Of a stretch of 53,445 nucleotides of DNA, positions 46,651 to 53,445 are shown piece after piece; the first letter of the stretch is position 1; each line of letters opens with the position of its first letter. Origin of the DNA: Candidatus Omnitrophota bacterium (lineage in GTDB: Bacteria; Hinthialibacterota; Hinthialibacteria; Hinthialibacterales; Hinthialibacteraceae); assembly GCA_040755155.1 (NCBI GenBank), contig JBFMBP010000158.1:1-53445 (forward strand), given 5' to 3'. The notes below the pieces were generated by a model that was not told where the DNA came from, made no database searches, and worked only from the letters and a program-made list of their open reading frames with translations. A program made the translations under genes and the position numbers.

Positions 46651-48546
46651 ATGAAACCGAAATATTACTACCTTATCAATGCCATACTATTTTTGGGATT
46701 TTTCTTGATCGATCTCCCTCAAGTCCAAGCTGCAGAACCGATAGTCTCCAACGTCAAGGCGTCGCAGCGGCTGGACGGATCGAAGCTCGTCGATATCTAT
46801 TACGACGTGGAAGATGCGGACAGCGCCGCCGTAACCGTCTCCGTAAAAATTTCCGATGACGACGGGATTACGTTTCTCATTACTCCCGTCACCCTTTCTG
46901 GCGATGTGGGCGAAGTGGCGCCGGGCAAGAACAAACATATCGTCTGGGACTGCGGCCAAGACCTGCCGGGACGCAGCGGGGATTACTTCAAGGCAGCCGT
47001 GACTGCGTATGATTCATCCGAGAATATTACTATAAACATCCCCGGTTTGCCTTCTGGAGCCAAGCCGCTGGAGATTGTATTGATCCCGGCGGGGACGTTT
47101 ACGATGGGTTCGCCGAATGGCGAGCCTGGGCGGAATACGAATGAAGGCCCGCAGCATCAGGTAACGATCACTAAACCGTTCTATATGGGAAAGTACGAAG
47201 TAACGCAGGCGCAGTGGCAGGCGGTGATGGGAGCCAATCCATCGAATTTTAAAGGAAACAATCTTCCTGTAGAAAATGTATCTTGGGATGATTGCCAAAA
47301 CTTTCTCTATTATATAAATAAGTTGGGGCAAGGAACTTTCCGGTTGCCTACGGAGGCGGAATGGGAGTATGCCTGCCGGGCGGGGACAACGACTCGGTTT
47401 TATTGGGGAGACGATCCGAGTTATACCCAGATTAAAGACTATGCGTGGTATGATGGAAACAATAGCCCATCTGGAACGAAGGAAGTGGGCTTGAAGTTGC
47501 CCAATGCCTTTGGACTCTACGATATGAGCGGGAACGTATGGGAATGGTGCCAGGATTGGTATGGCAGTTACAGTTCAGCGTCTCAAATTGATCCAGCTGG
47601 CGCAAATAGTGGATTGAATAGGGTTCTTCGCGGCGGCTTCTGGGAAATCAACGCCTGGAGCTGCCGGTCTGCGCATCGTTACAACGAAACTCCGGATGTC
47701 TGGCACATCTTCTTTGGATTTCGTCTCGTCAGGACTTACGATCAAATCATAGCAACCCCAACGCCCATCTCGCCCACTCCCACTCCTGTACCGCCCACTC
47801 CTACTCCAGTTGCGGCGGGCGAGACGATTACCATAAACATCACTGGTTTGCCTTCGGGATCTACGCCCCTGGAGATGGTATTGATCCCGGCGGGGACGTT
47901 TACGATGGGCAGCCCGGATAACGAGCCAGACCGTGATTCCGATGAAGGACCGCAGCATCAAGTAACCCTCACCAAGGCTTTTTATATGGGGAAGTATGAA
48001 GTGACCCAAGCGCAATGGCTGGCGGTGATGGGAAGTAATCCAGAGTCACTTTATGGCGTCGGATCTAACTATCCTGTGCATTACGTATCTTGGAACGATT
48101 GCCTAACTTTCATACAAAAATTAAACCAGACGGGTCAGGGGACGTTCCGATTGCCGACAGAGGCGGAATGGGAATACGCCTGTCGCGCAGGGACAATTAC
48201 CCGCTTCTATTGGGGCGACGATCCGAATTCTTCGCTGATATATCAATACGCTTGGTTTCAAGATAATTCAAATAATTCTTCGCATGAAGTGGGATTGAAG
48301 TATCCAAACGCTTGGGGATTGCATGATATAAGCGGCAATGTGTGGGAATGGTGCCAGGACTGGTATGGAAGTTATAGTTCAGCGTCGCAAAATGATCCAT
48401 ACGGAGCCAATAGCGGTTCGTATAGGATACTCCGAGGCGGCTGTTGGAACCTCATCTCCGGGAACTGCCGTTCCGCCGACCGCGTTAAGGGCATACCCGA
48501 TAGCGGCAACAGCTACAGCGGCTTCCGGGTGTGCAGGACGCAGTAG
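46651..48546 (+). CDS. Secreted protein with two FGE-sulfatase (SUMF1-like) domains
   Basis: This 631-residue protein has a Sec signal (about 1-27), an N-terminal beta domain (about 28-125) and two FGE-type domains (about 130-365 and 392-631) joined by a short Thr/Pro linker. Both domains have MVLIPAGTFTMGS-type starts, GKYEVTQAQW and SGNVWEWCQDWYGSYSSAS. The ends are RGGFWEINAWSCRSAHR in the first and RGGCWNLISGNCRSADR in the second. True FGE needs a Cys pair spaced C-x4-C near this place. The first domain has one Cys here and the second a C-x7-C pair, so formylglycine formation is doubtful. A binding or other SUMF1-like role is more likely. It follows the operon terminator after about 170 bases. 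Confidence 0.87.
   Translation: MKPKYYYLINAILFLGFFLIDLPQVQAAEPIVSNVKASQRLDGSKLVDIYYDVEDADSAAVTVSVKISDDDGITFLITPVTLSGDVGEVAPGKNKHIVWDCGQDLPGRSGDYFKAAVTAYDSSENITINIPGLPSGAKPLEIVLIPAGTFTMGSPNGEPGRNTNEGPQHQVTITKPFYMGKYEVTQAQWQAVMGANPSNFKGNNLPVENVSWDDCQNFLYYINKLGQGTFRLPTEAEWEYACRAGTTTRFYWGDDPSYTQIKDYAWYDGNNSPSGTKEVGLKLPNAFGLYDMSGNVWEWCQDWYGSYSSASQIDPAGANSGLNRVLRGGFWEINAWSCRSAHRYNETPDVWHIFFGFRLVRTYDQIIATPTPISPTPTPVPPTPTPVAAGETITINITGLPSGSTPLEMVLIPAGTFTMGSPDNEPDRDSDEGPQHQVTLTKAFYMGKYEVTQAQWLAVMGSNPESLYGVGSNYPVHYVSWNDCLTFIQKLNQTGQGTFRLPTEAEWEYACRAGTITRFYWGDDPNSSLIYQYAWFQDNSNNSSHEVGLKYPNAWGLHDISGNVWEWCQDWYGSYSSASQNDPYGANSGSYRILRGGCWNLISGNCRSADRVKGIPDSGNSYSGFRVCRTQ
47029..48540 (+). repeat. Internal tandem duplication of the FGE-like domain
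   Basis: The two domain halves (about 47029-47740 and 47830-48540) align in frame. A 32-base block is identical at 47077-47108 and 47878-47909, 801 bases apart, and further blocks near 47537 and 48341 are nearly identical. High DNA identity suggests a recent duplication or gene conversion. Confidence 0.85.
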
Positions 48547-48604
48547 CTATTTGCTATTTTGCTCTTGGGATTCCAAGGGGCATGCTCCATGGTCGTGGAA
48601 AATT

Positions 48605-48700
48605 TTTGAATCACGAAAGTGCGAAAGGACGCGAAGACCACGAAAAATGCTTTTCTTCGTGCAATTCGTGGAAATTCGTGATTTCGTGGTTCGAACGGGC
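48605..48700. repeat. Degenerate CACGAA/TTCGTGG inverted-repeat element
   Basis: The left part carries repeated (C)ACGAA units (AATCACGAAAG, CCACGAAAAA). The right part carries the complementary repeats TTCGTGCAATTCGTGG and TTCGTGATTTCGTGG. The arms can fold imperfectly. The short repeat unit looks like a dispersed intergenic element I have met in other bacterial genomes; this is memory, not a search. Confidence 0.5.
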
Positions 48701-48780
48701 AAGGCGAGGCGGCAAAGGGAATATTGCGGTTGAATTTGCCCTTGCTTTTACAATATCCTAATCATGATGACCGGGACGGA

Positions 48781-48832
48781 AGGATTTTCAGGATAAAAAC
48801 ATTGCCAACATCCTGTTCATCCTGAAAATCCT
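48781..48832. repeat. ATCCTG-type inverted repeat element
   Basis: A perfect 14-base inverted repeat is formed by AGGATTTTCAGGAT (48781-48794) and ATCCTGAAAATCCT (48819-48832), with 24 bases between the arms. ATCCTG units occur in series on the right side. It resembles mobile or REP-like intergenic units, with no ORF of its own. Confidence 0.6.
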
Positions 48833-48913
48833 GGATATCAAGATTCAGACAATTAATTAACTGAACGAGGAACCTGGAAATGCATTATAATGAATGCCGC
48901 GATATAGCTCCTT

Positions 48914-48971
48914 AAGGAGACGCTGGATGCACACGCTTGTAACGCCGCCGTTGCGATGGAGGAACGCCATG
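48914..48971 (+). promoter_or_regulatory. Two alternative ribosome sites and starts of the C25-like gene
   Basis: AAGGAG (48914-48919) lies 7 bases before an ATG at 48927. GGAGG (48958-48962) lies 6 bases before an ATG at 48969, in the same frame. The second gives the better signal peptide (MRKCLGFVWCLILG). Either start is possible, and the product would differ by 14 residues in the leader only. Confidence 0.5.
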
Positions 48972-51900
48972 AGGAAATGCTTGGGATTTGTATGGTGTTT
49001 GATTCTAGGGATAGCTGCAATCGCAGCCGCCGATACGGGCAATTCCAACCGCTTTACTGTAATCAATCTGCCGGCCGGCTACTCGAGCCGTTTTTCCATC
49101 GACAACAACGCCCCGGCGGCGATTACGCCCACGCCTACGCCGTCGTCCGATCTCATGACGGTGGAGCGGATCCTCCCGGCGTATTATTCTCCGAATAACA
49201 TCTATACCATCACGCTGAATATTAAAGTGAACACCGGTTTTTATATCGAATTCGCTCTCGCCGATTATCTTCCAACGAATTGGTCGATCGTCAGTTATTC
49301 GGTCGATATTAATGCTTACGATGACATTGCGTTCAGCTGGTCGGGAAATTACACAACCGCTTATTGGCTGGTCGGAATATCGGCGCCGGGAAACTATACG
49401 TTGTCCTATAACGTATTCGTTCCTTCCGGCGATGCGGGCGATAAAGTATTCAATGGCTATTACAATATCTATTTTTATTATCTTGTGAATATCGTATCGA
49501 ATAATGTGGATATTGCAGGCGATTCTTCGATCGGCGATTCCGCCCCGGCGCCCACGAACACGCCGACGAAGACTATCGCGCGGACGCCGACTCGAACGCC
49601 AACGCTCACGCCGAAGCCTACGCCTACGTTAACCTTCACCAATACGCCCACGGCGACGCGGACATTGACTTATACGCCCACGTCGACTCAAACGAATACG
49701 CCCGTCCCCACCCCAACCCGCACGCCCACTCTGGCGCCGACATTCACTAACACGCCAACACTCGTAATTATTCCAACTAACACATCGACGAACACTCCGA
49801 TTCCGCCAACTCATACGCCAACCTACGCGGCGACAAGCACGCCTCAGCCTCCGCCCACAAACACGCCAACGCCTACGGCGACTCCAGGAACAGTCATAGT
49901 TCGCGTCGATTTCGCCGTGAAAGTGTATGACGCCAATACGTTTCAACCTATCAAGGATGTTTTTGTCATTTTGACCGATCCGCCGATGAATGTTAAAACT
50001 AATGCTTCCGGCGCGGCGATTCTATCTCAAATCCCGCAAGGTAGAATTCATCTTACCATATTGATTTCCGCTTACGAAACCAAGGAAATCGATATCGATG
50101 TCAGCGCGCAAAATACGAATACGACGGTTTACTTGGTTCCCTTGACTGGACCTACATCGACGCCCACGCCAACGTTGGCGGTTGCGCCTTCCCATACTCC
50201 GGCGGCGCCTACATTTACTCCAACCGCCAAGCCTGATGATATTCTAACCCTAATTGCTTTGTCCAAGAGCCGGTTGGTGGAATTGTATGGACAGGACGCA
50301 ACGGCGGCGCTCTTGACTAAGTTGAATGCGCTTTTACTGCATAAAACCGTTTTGGGAGAAATACTGGATTTGGATCAATACACATCCTTGCGCGACAAGT
50401 ACAAAGCTTGGGATGCAGACAGCCATCAGATGTACTTAGGAACCAAGACGGAAGGACAGGACAACATTCGCCTGGCCAACGCCGTGGCGGAAGACGTCAA
50501 GACGATTATCGGCGCCAAGCGCATCGAGCAGAAATACGCCAAAGTGAAATATCTCGTCATCATCGGCTCGGACGCCGCCGTTCCCTTCTACCGCGTAGAA
50601 AACCAATCGCGAACCAATAACAGCGAATTTAACTATTATAAAAAACTGGATCAAACGCATCCATTATCCATCGCGCTGCGGCAGGATCGGCTTTTAACGG
50701 ACGATTACTATGCCGATTCCACGCCGGCCTGGATGAAATCGGATTTGGAAAAGGAACTATATCTGCCAAACGATTTGTTAGTCGGAAGGTTAGTGGAAAC
50801 GCTGGAAGAGATGGGCGCCATGATCGACGCTTATCTTACCAACAATGGGCAAATTGATTTTAATAAAGCGCTGGCGGCAGGCAGCGATTCTTATACCAAT
50901 GGAGTAGATTTGGCTGTTAAAATCCTGTCATCCGATTTGGGCATCGTCAACCGTTTGCCGGAAGGCGACGATTCTTTCGAATTGGTCACGGCGCTGAACA
51001 AGAACAATCCTCTCAATCTATTGGGCCTGCATGGAACGCATGACAAGATATACCGCACGAAAATGATCTCTCCCCTATCCGCGAAAACCGCTAAATCGAA
51101 TCTGCAAACGCTGCTCGGTTCGATCGTGTTGAACTGGGGCGGCCACGGCGGGTTGAATCTCGATCGGCGCATCGCCAACCCGACCAAGGAATACGATAAT
51201 TTCACGGACGTTTTCATGAAAACCGGAGTAGGCGCTTATCTGGGAACCACCGCCTTCGCAGGCTCCAGTTTGGAAAGCATCGGCTTTACGGAACTGCTGG
51301 GACTGCGCTTCCTCGACGCATTAATTTCGGGCACGGCTTCCATGACCATCGGCGAAGCGTATCAAAAAGCCAAACGGGAATATTGGCTGAACGAGAGCAA
51401 CGGCCTGGCGGATTCTAATCTAAGTTTGGAGGAAGTGAAGCAGAACATCAGCGACGATGCGAAGGTACTGTCGGGATTGATATTGTACGGGCTGCCTATG
51501 TTCCGGGTAACTTCCAGCGAACAAGGCAAAGTCAATCCACTGTCCGAAAAATCTTACATTAGCCCCTTCGCCATGAAGCCGATGATAGTAGAGCCGAAAG
51601 CCGTAACCGGAAGCCTGTTCCAAGTGCAGCTGGGCGCGGCGCTGGAAGACAATTATATGAAAGAAAACGTCACCGGCGCCGGTCGTTATTACGCATTTAA
51701 CAGCGTTACGCAAACGAACGTTAACGAACCGATCCAGCCGCGCATCGGCTTTTACACGGGCGCGGAGAGTTTCTTCCCCAAAGGCGCCGTATTGGAATCG
51801 GCCAAATACATTACAATACCCAATTTCGATCCGGTGATCGAAGGCGGGCAATGGGGCGAGGAGAATGTAAGCGAAGGCGCATTCGAAAAGCAGGGATATT

Positions 51901-52409
51901 TTCCCGCCATTCCCTTTACCGTCAATACCATTCCGCAACAAGGCAGCGTTCCGCCATTGCAGAAATTCGTATTCATCGCGGGGCAGTATAATAAAGAAAA
52001 GCAGACGGAACGCTTGTATACGGAAGTGAAGTACAGCACATACTACACGGGAGAGAAGACGGACGCTATCGCTCCAACCCTATCGGAGCCTTTTATGAAA
52101 ACAGAAAGCGAAGCGCAAGTAAGCCTGCAAGGCTGGGATCAAAACAACGAACCGTTGTATCGCGTGATTCTAACCTATACGGACAGCGAAGGCGAATGGA
52201 AGGCGCTGGATATGACGAAGTCCAACGCCAATCCGAAGGAATGGCAAGCGAGACTAGCTTACAATCCAGACATAGAATTTTTCATCCAAGCGGTGGACGC
52301 CTTGGGCAATGTAAAATATCTGGACAATCGAGGGCAGTATTACAAGCCCGCCCCGCCTACGAGCATCGATTTATATACATTGTTGAAATTGACGGTGGAA
52401 GGATTTTAA
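48969..52409 (+). CDS. Secreted C25 (gingipain-like) fold protein without catalytic cysteine
   Basis: This 1146-residue protein has a Sec signal (about 1-22), a beta domain (about 25-190), a long Thr/Pro linker (about 193-307), a carboxypeptidase-regulatory-like domain (about 308-395; VKVYDANTFQPIKDVFVILT) and a second short linker (about 394-422). A C25-like domain lies at about 425-830, and a beta-rich end follows. The C25-like part has LVIIGSDAAVPFYRVEN and the His motif LNWGGHGGLNLD (His726). Where the nucleophile Cys should follow, it reads GAYLGTTAFAGSS. I find no Cys anywhere after the signal peptide, so it cannot be a cysteine peptidase. It may be a binding or assembly protein. The Thr/Pro linkers match those of the giant operon upstream. 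Confidence 0.8.
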   Translation: MRKCLGFVWCLILGIAAIAAADTGNSNRFTVINLPAGYSSRFSIDNNAPAAITPTPTPSSDLMTVERILPAYYSPNNIYTITLNIKVNTGFYIEFALADYLPTNWSIVSYSVDINAYDDIAFSWSGNYTTAYWLVGISAPGNYTLSYNVFVPSGDAGDKVFNGYYNIYFYYLVNIVSNNVDIAGDSSIGDSAPAPTNTPTKTIARTPTRTPTLTPKPTPTLTFTNTPTATRTLTYTPTSTQTNTPVPTPTRTPTLAPTFTNTPTLVIIPTNTSTNTPIPPTHTPTYAATSTPQPPPTNTPTPTATPGTVIVRVDFAVKVYDANTFQPIKDVFVILTDPPMNVKTNASGAAILSQIPQGRIHLTILISAYETKEIDIDVSAQNTNTTVYLVPLTGPTSTPTPTLAVAPSHTPAAPTFTPTAKPDDILTLIALSKSRLVELYGQDATAALLTKLNALLLHKTVLGEILDLDQYTSLRDKYKAWDADSHQMYLGTKTEGQDNIRLANAVAEDVKTIIGAKRIEQKYAKVKYLVIIGSDAAVPFYRVENQSRTNNSEFNYYKKLDQTHPLSIALRQDRLLTDDYYADSTPAWMKSDLEKELYLPNDLLVGRLVETLEEMGAMIDAYLTNNGQIDFNKALAAGSDSYTNGVDLAVKILSSDLGIVNRLPEGDDSFELVTALNKNNPLNLLGLHGTHDKIYRTKMISPLSAKTAKSNLQTLLGSIVLNWGGHGGLNLDRRIANPTKEYDNFTDVFMKTGVGAYLGTTAFAGSSLESIGFTELLGLRFLDALISGTASMTIGEAYQKAKREYWLNESNGLADSNLSLEEVKQNISDDAKVLSGLILYGLPMFRVTSSEQGKVNPLSEKSYISPFAMKPMIVEPKAVTGSLFQVQLGAALEDNYMKENVTGAGRYYAFNSVTQTNVNEPIQPRIGFYTGAESFFPKGAVLESAKYITIPNFDPVIEGGQWGEENVSEGAFEKQGYFPAIPFTVNTIPQQGSVPPLQKFVFIAGQYNKEKQTERLYTEVKYSTYYTGEKTDAIAPTLSEPFMKTESEAQVSLQGWDQNNEPLYRVILTYTDSEGEWKALDMTKSNANPKEWQARLAYNPDIEFFIQAVDALGNVKYLDNRGQYYKPAPPTSIDLYTLLKLTVEGF

Positions 52410-52494
52410 CGGCTGTATAGGGAAATGGATTCCGCCCAATCGAGAAGCATAGATTGTGAAAGTACAGTTTCCTTCAAGGAGCGTGAGGAAAAAG

Positions 52495-53307
52495 ATGGCT
52501 TCCTTCGCTGGAACCGCCGTATTGGCCGTCATTACTTTATATATTTTTTTCCGGTGGTTCGAGCGGATCAACGTCTGGGCGCCTACGCGGGAATTGATCG
52601 CGACGCCTGAGATTGTGGGATTGAATTACGAGGATGTTTACTTCGCCGCGGCGGAAGGCGTTAGATTGCATGGATGGCATATCCCCTGTGAATCGGCGCG
52701 CGCAGCACTGCTTTTCTGTCATGGCAACGGTGGTAATATCAGCCATCGCACGGAGAGTATGAGGCAGCTGCATTCGCTGGGGGTACACATCTTCATATTC
52801 GATTATCGCGGATACGGCCAAAGCGAAGGGCGGCTGTCGGAAGCGGGAACTTATGCGGATGCGCTAGCGGCTTACGAATGGCTGCGGGCGAAGCATCCCG
52901 ATGCGCCCATCGTTCTCTTCGGGCGTTCGCTGGGCGCGAATATCGCCGCCGATTTGGCGTTGAAGACGGATGCGGCGGCGTTGATTTTCGAGAGCGGTTT
53001 CACCTCGGTGGAAGAGTTAGGCAAAGAGATTTTTCCCTTTCTCCCCATCCATTTTCTTCACACGATCGACTATGACGCCCAATCCAAAATCCCCAACATT
53101 CAAACGCCGATTCTTTTCATCCACAGCCCCGAAGACGACATTATTCCTTACCATCACAGCCAAAAACTATACGCCGCCGCTACGGCGAAAAAGGAACGCT
53201 TAATCATTCACGGCGGGCATAACGATGGATTTATTCTATCGGAAGCGGAATACTTGCGGGGGATAGATTCTTTTTTGGAACGAGTTCTTCCCGCCGCCGA
53301 ACAATAA
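52495..53307 (+). CDS. Membrane-anchored alpha/beta hydrolase (BEM46/ABHD17-like)
   Basis: This protein of about 270 residues has one N-terminal membrane helix (ASFAGTAVLAVITLYIFF) and a hydrolase fold. It shows LLFCHGNGGN (oxyanion loop), IFDYRGYGQSEG, the nucleophile elbow LFGRSLGANIA (GxSxG), IHSPEDDIIPY (Asp) and IHGGHNDG (His). It is likely a serine hydrolase acting on lipids or acyl-proteins at the membrane; the substrate is unknown. The ATG at 52495 has GAGG 6 bases upstream; a GTG 13 codons earlier is the alternative. It lies 85 bases after the C25-like gene on the same strand and could be co-transcribed. Confidence 0.87.
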   Translation: MASFAGTAVLAVITLYIFFRWFERINVWAPTRELIATPEIVGLNYEDVYFAAAEGVRLHGWHIPCESARAALLFCHGNGGNISHRTESMRQLHSLGVHIFIFDYRGYGQSEGRLSEAGTYADALAAYEWLRAKHPDAPIVLFGRSLGANIAADLALKTDAAALIFESGFTSVEELGKEIFPFLPIHFLHTIDYDAQSKIPNIQTPILFIHSPEDDIIPYHHSQKLYAAATAKKERLIIHGGHNDGFILSEAEYLRGIDSFLERVLPAAEQ

Positions 53308-53322
53308 CCCTACATTCGATTT

Positions 53323-53445
53323 TCACGAACCGATCAGTTCCTTGATCGCTGTTATCAATAGCGGCAAGTCCAAGGGTTTTTTGAAGATGCGGTCGGCGCC
53401 GGAATTTTTGGCGATTTCCAAATAATCCCCCGCATCGACGATGCC
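53323..53445 (-). CDS. C-terminal end of a response regulator receiver domain (partial)
   Basis: The last 123 bases on the minus strand encode 40 residues with stop (TGA at 53323-53325): GIVDAGDYLEIAKNSGADRI, then FKKPLDLPLLITAIKELI. The KP motif after a GAD turn and the last helix are typical of receiver domains, with the conserved Lys in place. The gene begins outside the window, so phospho-acceptor and full architecture are unknown. Confidence 0.82.
   Translation of the reverse strand, partial: GIVDAGDYLEIAKNSGADRIFKKPLDLPLLITAIKELIGS

Larger units (their letters stand above)
48547..48968. other. Intergenic region made of repeat-like inverted sequences
   Basis: This gap of about 420 bases between the FGE-like gene and the C25-like gene has no supported ORF. 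It contains the TTCGTGG-type and ATCCTG-type elements listed separately, and at 48908-48919 a 12-base palindrome CTCCTTAAGGAG that includes a ribosome site. Confidence 0.55.

Noticed and set aside
46651-48546. Calling the protein a formylglycine-generating enzyme
   Set aside because: The required Cys pair spacing is not present in either domain, and no sulfatase is nearby.
48338-48733. Plus-strand ORF across the end of the FGE-like gene
   Set aside because: It overlaps a strong gene in another frame and its tail falls in repeat-like DNA without a ribosome site.
49629-49946. Minus-strand ORF rich in Arg/Trp/Gly opposite the TP linker of the C25-like gene
   Set aside because: Shadow of the repetitive linker DNA; composition is explained by the linker codons.
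1-53445. CRISPR arrays, tRNA or rRNA genes, prophage or transposase
   Set aside because: No regularly spaced direct repeats with spacers, no recognisable RNA gene signatures and no such proteins were seen.

Overview
The window looks like chromosomal DNA of a free-living Gram-negative-type bacterium from a poorly sampled phylum. Coding regions are of moderate GC and gaps are AT-rich. Most genes have clear AGGAG-type ribosome sites, many products carry Sec, Tat or lipoprotein export signals, and Thr/Pro linkers recur. The two pilin-like proteins with the GFTLIELLIVVAIIG start, the giant secreted proteins and the Tat-exported sugar-enzyme homologues recall Planctomycetes-like or candidate-phylum bacteria (for example Hydrogenedentota or Sumerlaeota). 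No rRNA, tRNA, CRISPR array, integrase or transposase was seen, so the placement is an impression and not a proof.

Layout. 1-7.2 kb: a small ferredoxin (-) and an overlapping addB-addA-like pair (+) for double-strand break repair. 7.2-19.9 kb: a metabolic and exported-enzyme stretch with a Tat-exported DUF362 protein, a C45-like acyltransferase, a haem-binding GGDEF sensor, a periplasmic glutathione peroxidase, an esterase, a Tat-exported fucose-isomerase-like protein, a Tat-exported LmbE deacetylase, a VOC protein, an FGGY sugar kinase and a sodium:solute symporter. 20-23.4 kb: two paralogous pseudopilins, an HtrA-like protein that has lost its whole catalytic triad, and a 7Fe ferredoxin. 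23.5-30.4 kb: a minus-strand operon of small protein, M3 oligoendopeptidase, RsbU-like response regulator, VWA membrane protein and lipoprotein. 30.6-33.6 kb: a coiled-coil membrane protein, an HU protein with a Lys/Ala tail and a radical SAM protein.

34.0-52.4 kb is the most unusual part. Three giant secreted proteins (about 1590, 1006 and 1538 residues) are encoded by overlapping genes with coupled starts. Downstream lie a tandem FGE-sulfatase-domain protein and a gingipain-like (C25 fold) protein whose predicted mature chain has no cysteine at all. Four of these five proteins carry the same kind of Thr/Pro linker, and none shows an obvious wall- or membrane-sorting tail. I infer a cell-surface or extracellular assembly of unknown function. 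A membrane-anchored alpha/beta hydrolase and the end of a response regulator close the window.

A recurring theme is degenerate enzymes: an HtrA homologue without His/Asp/Ser, a C25-like protein without Cys, FGE-like domains without the usual Cys pair, and a second VWA domain without its metal site. Rho-independent terminators separate most convergent genes. Two intergenic stretches (about 16.33-16.40 kb and 48.6-48.84 kb) hold repeat-like inverted sequences.
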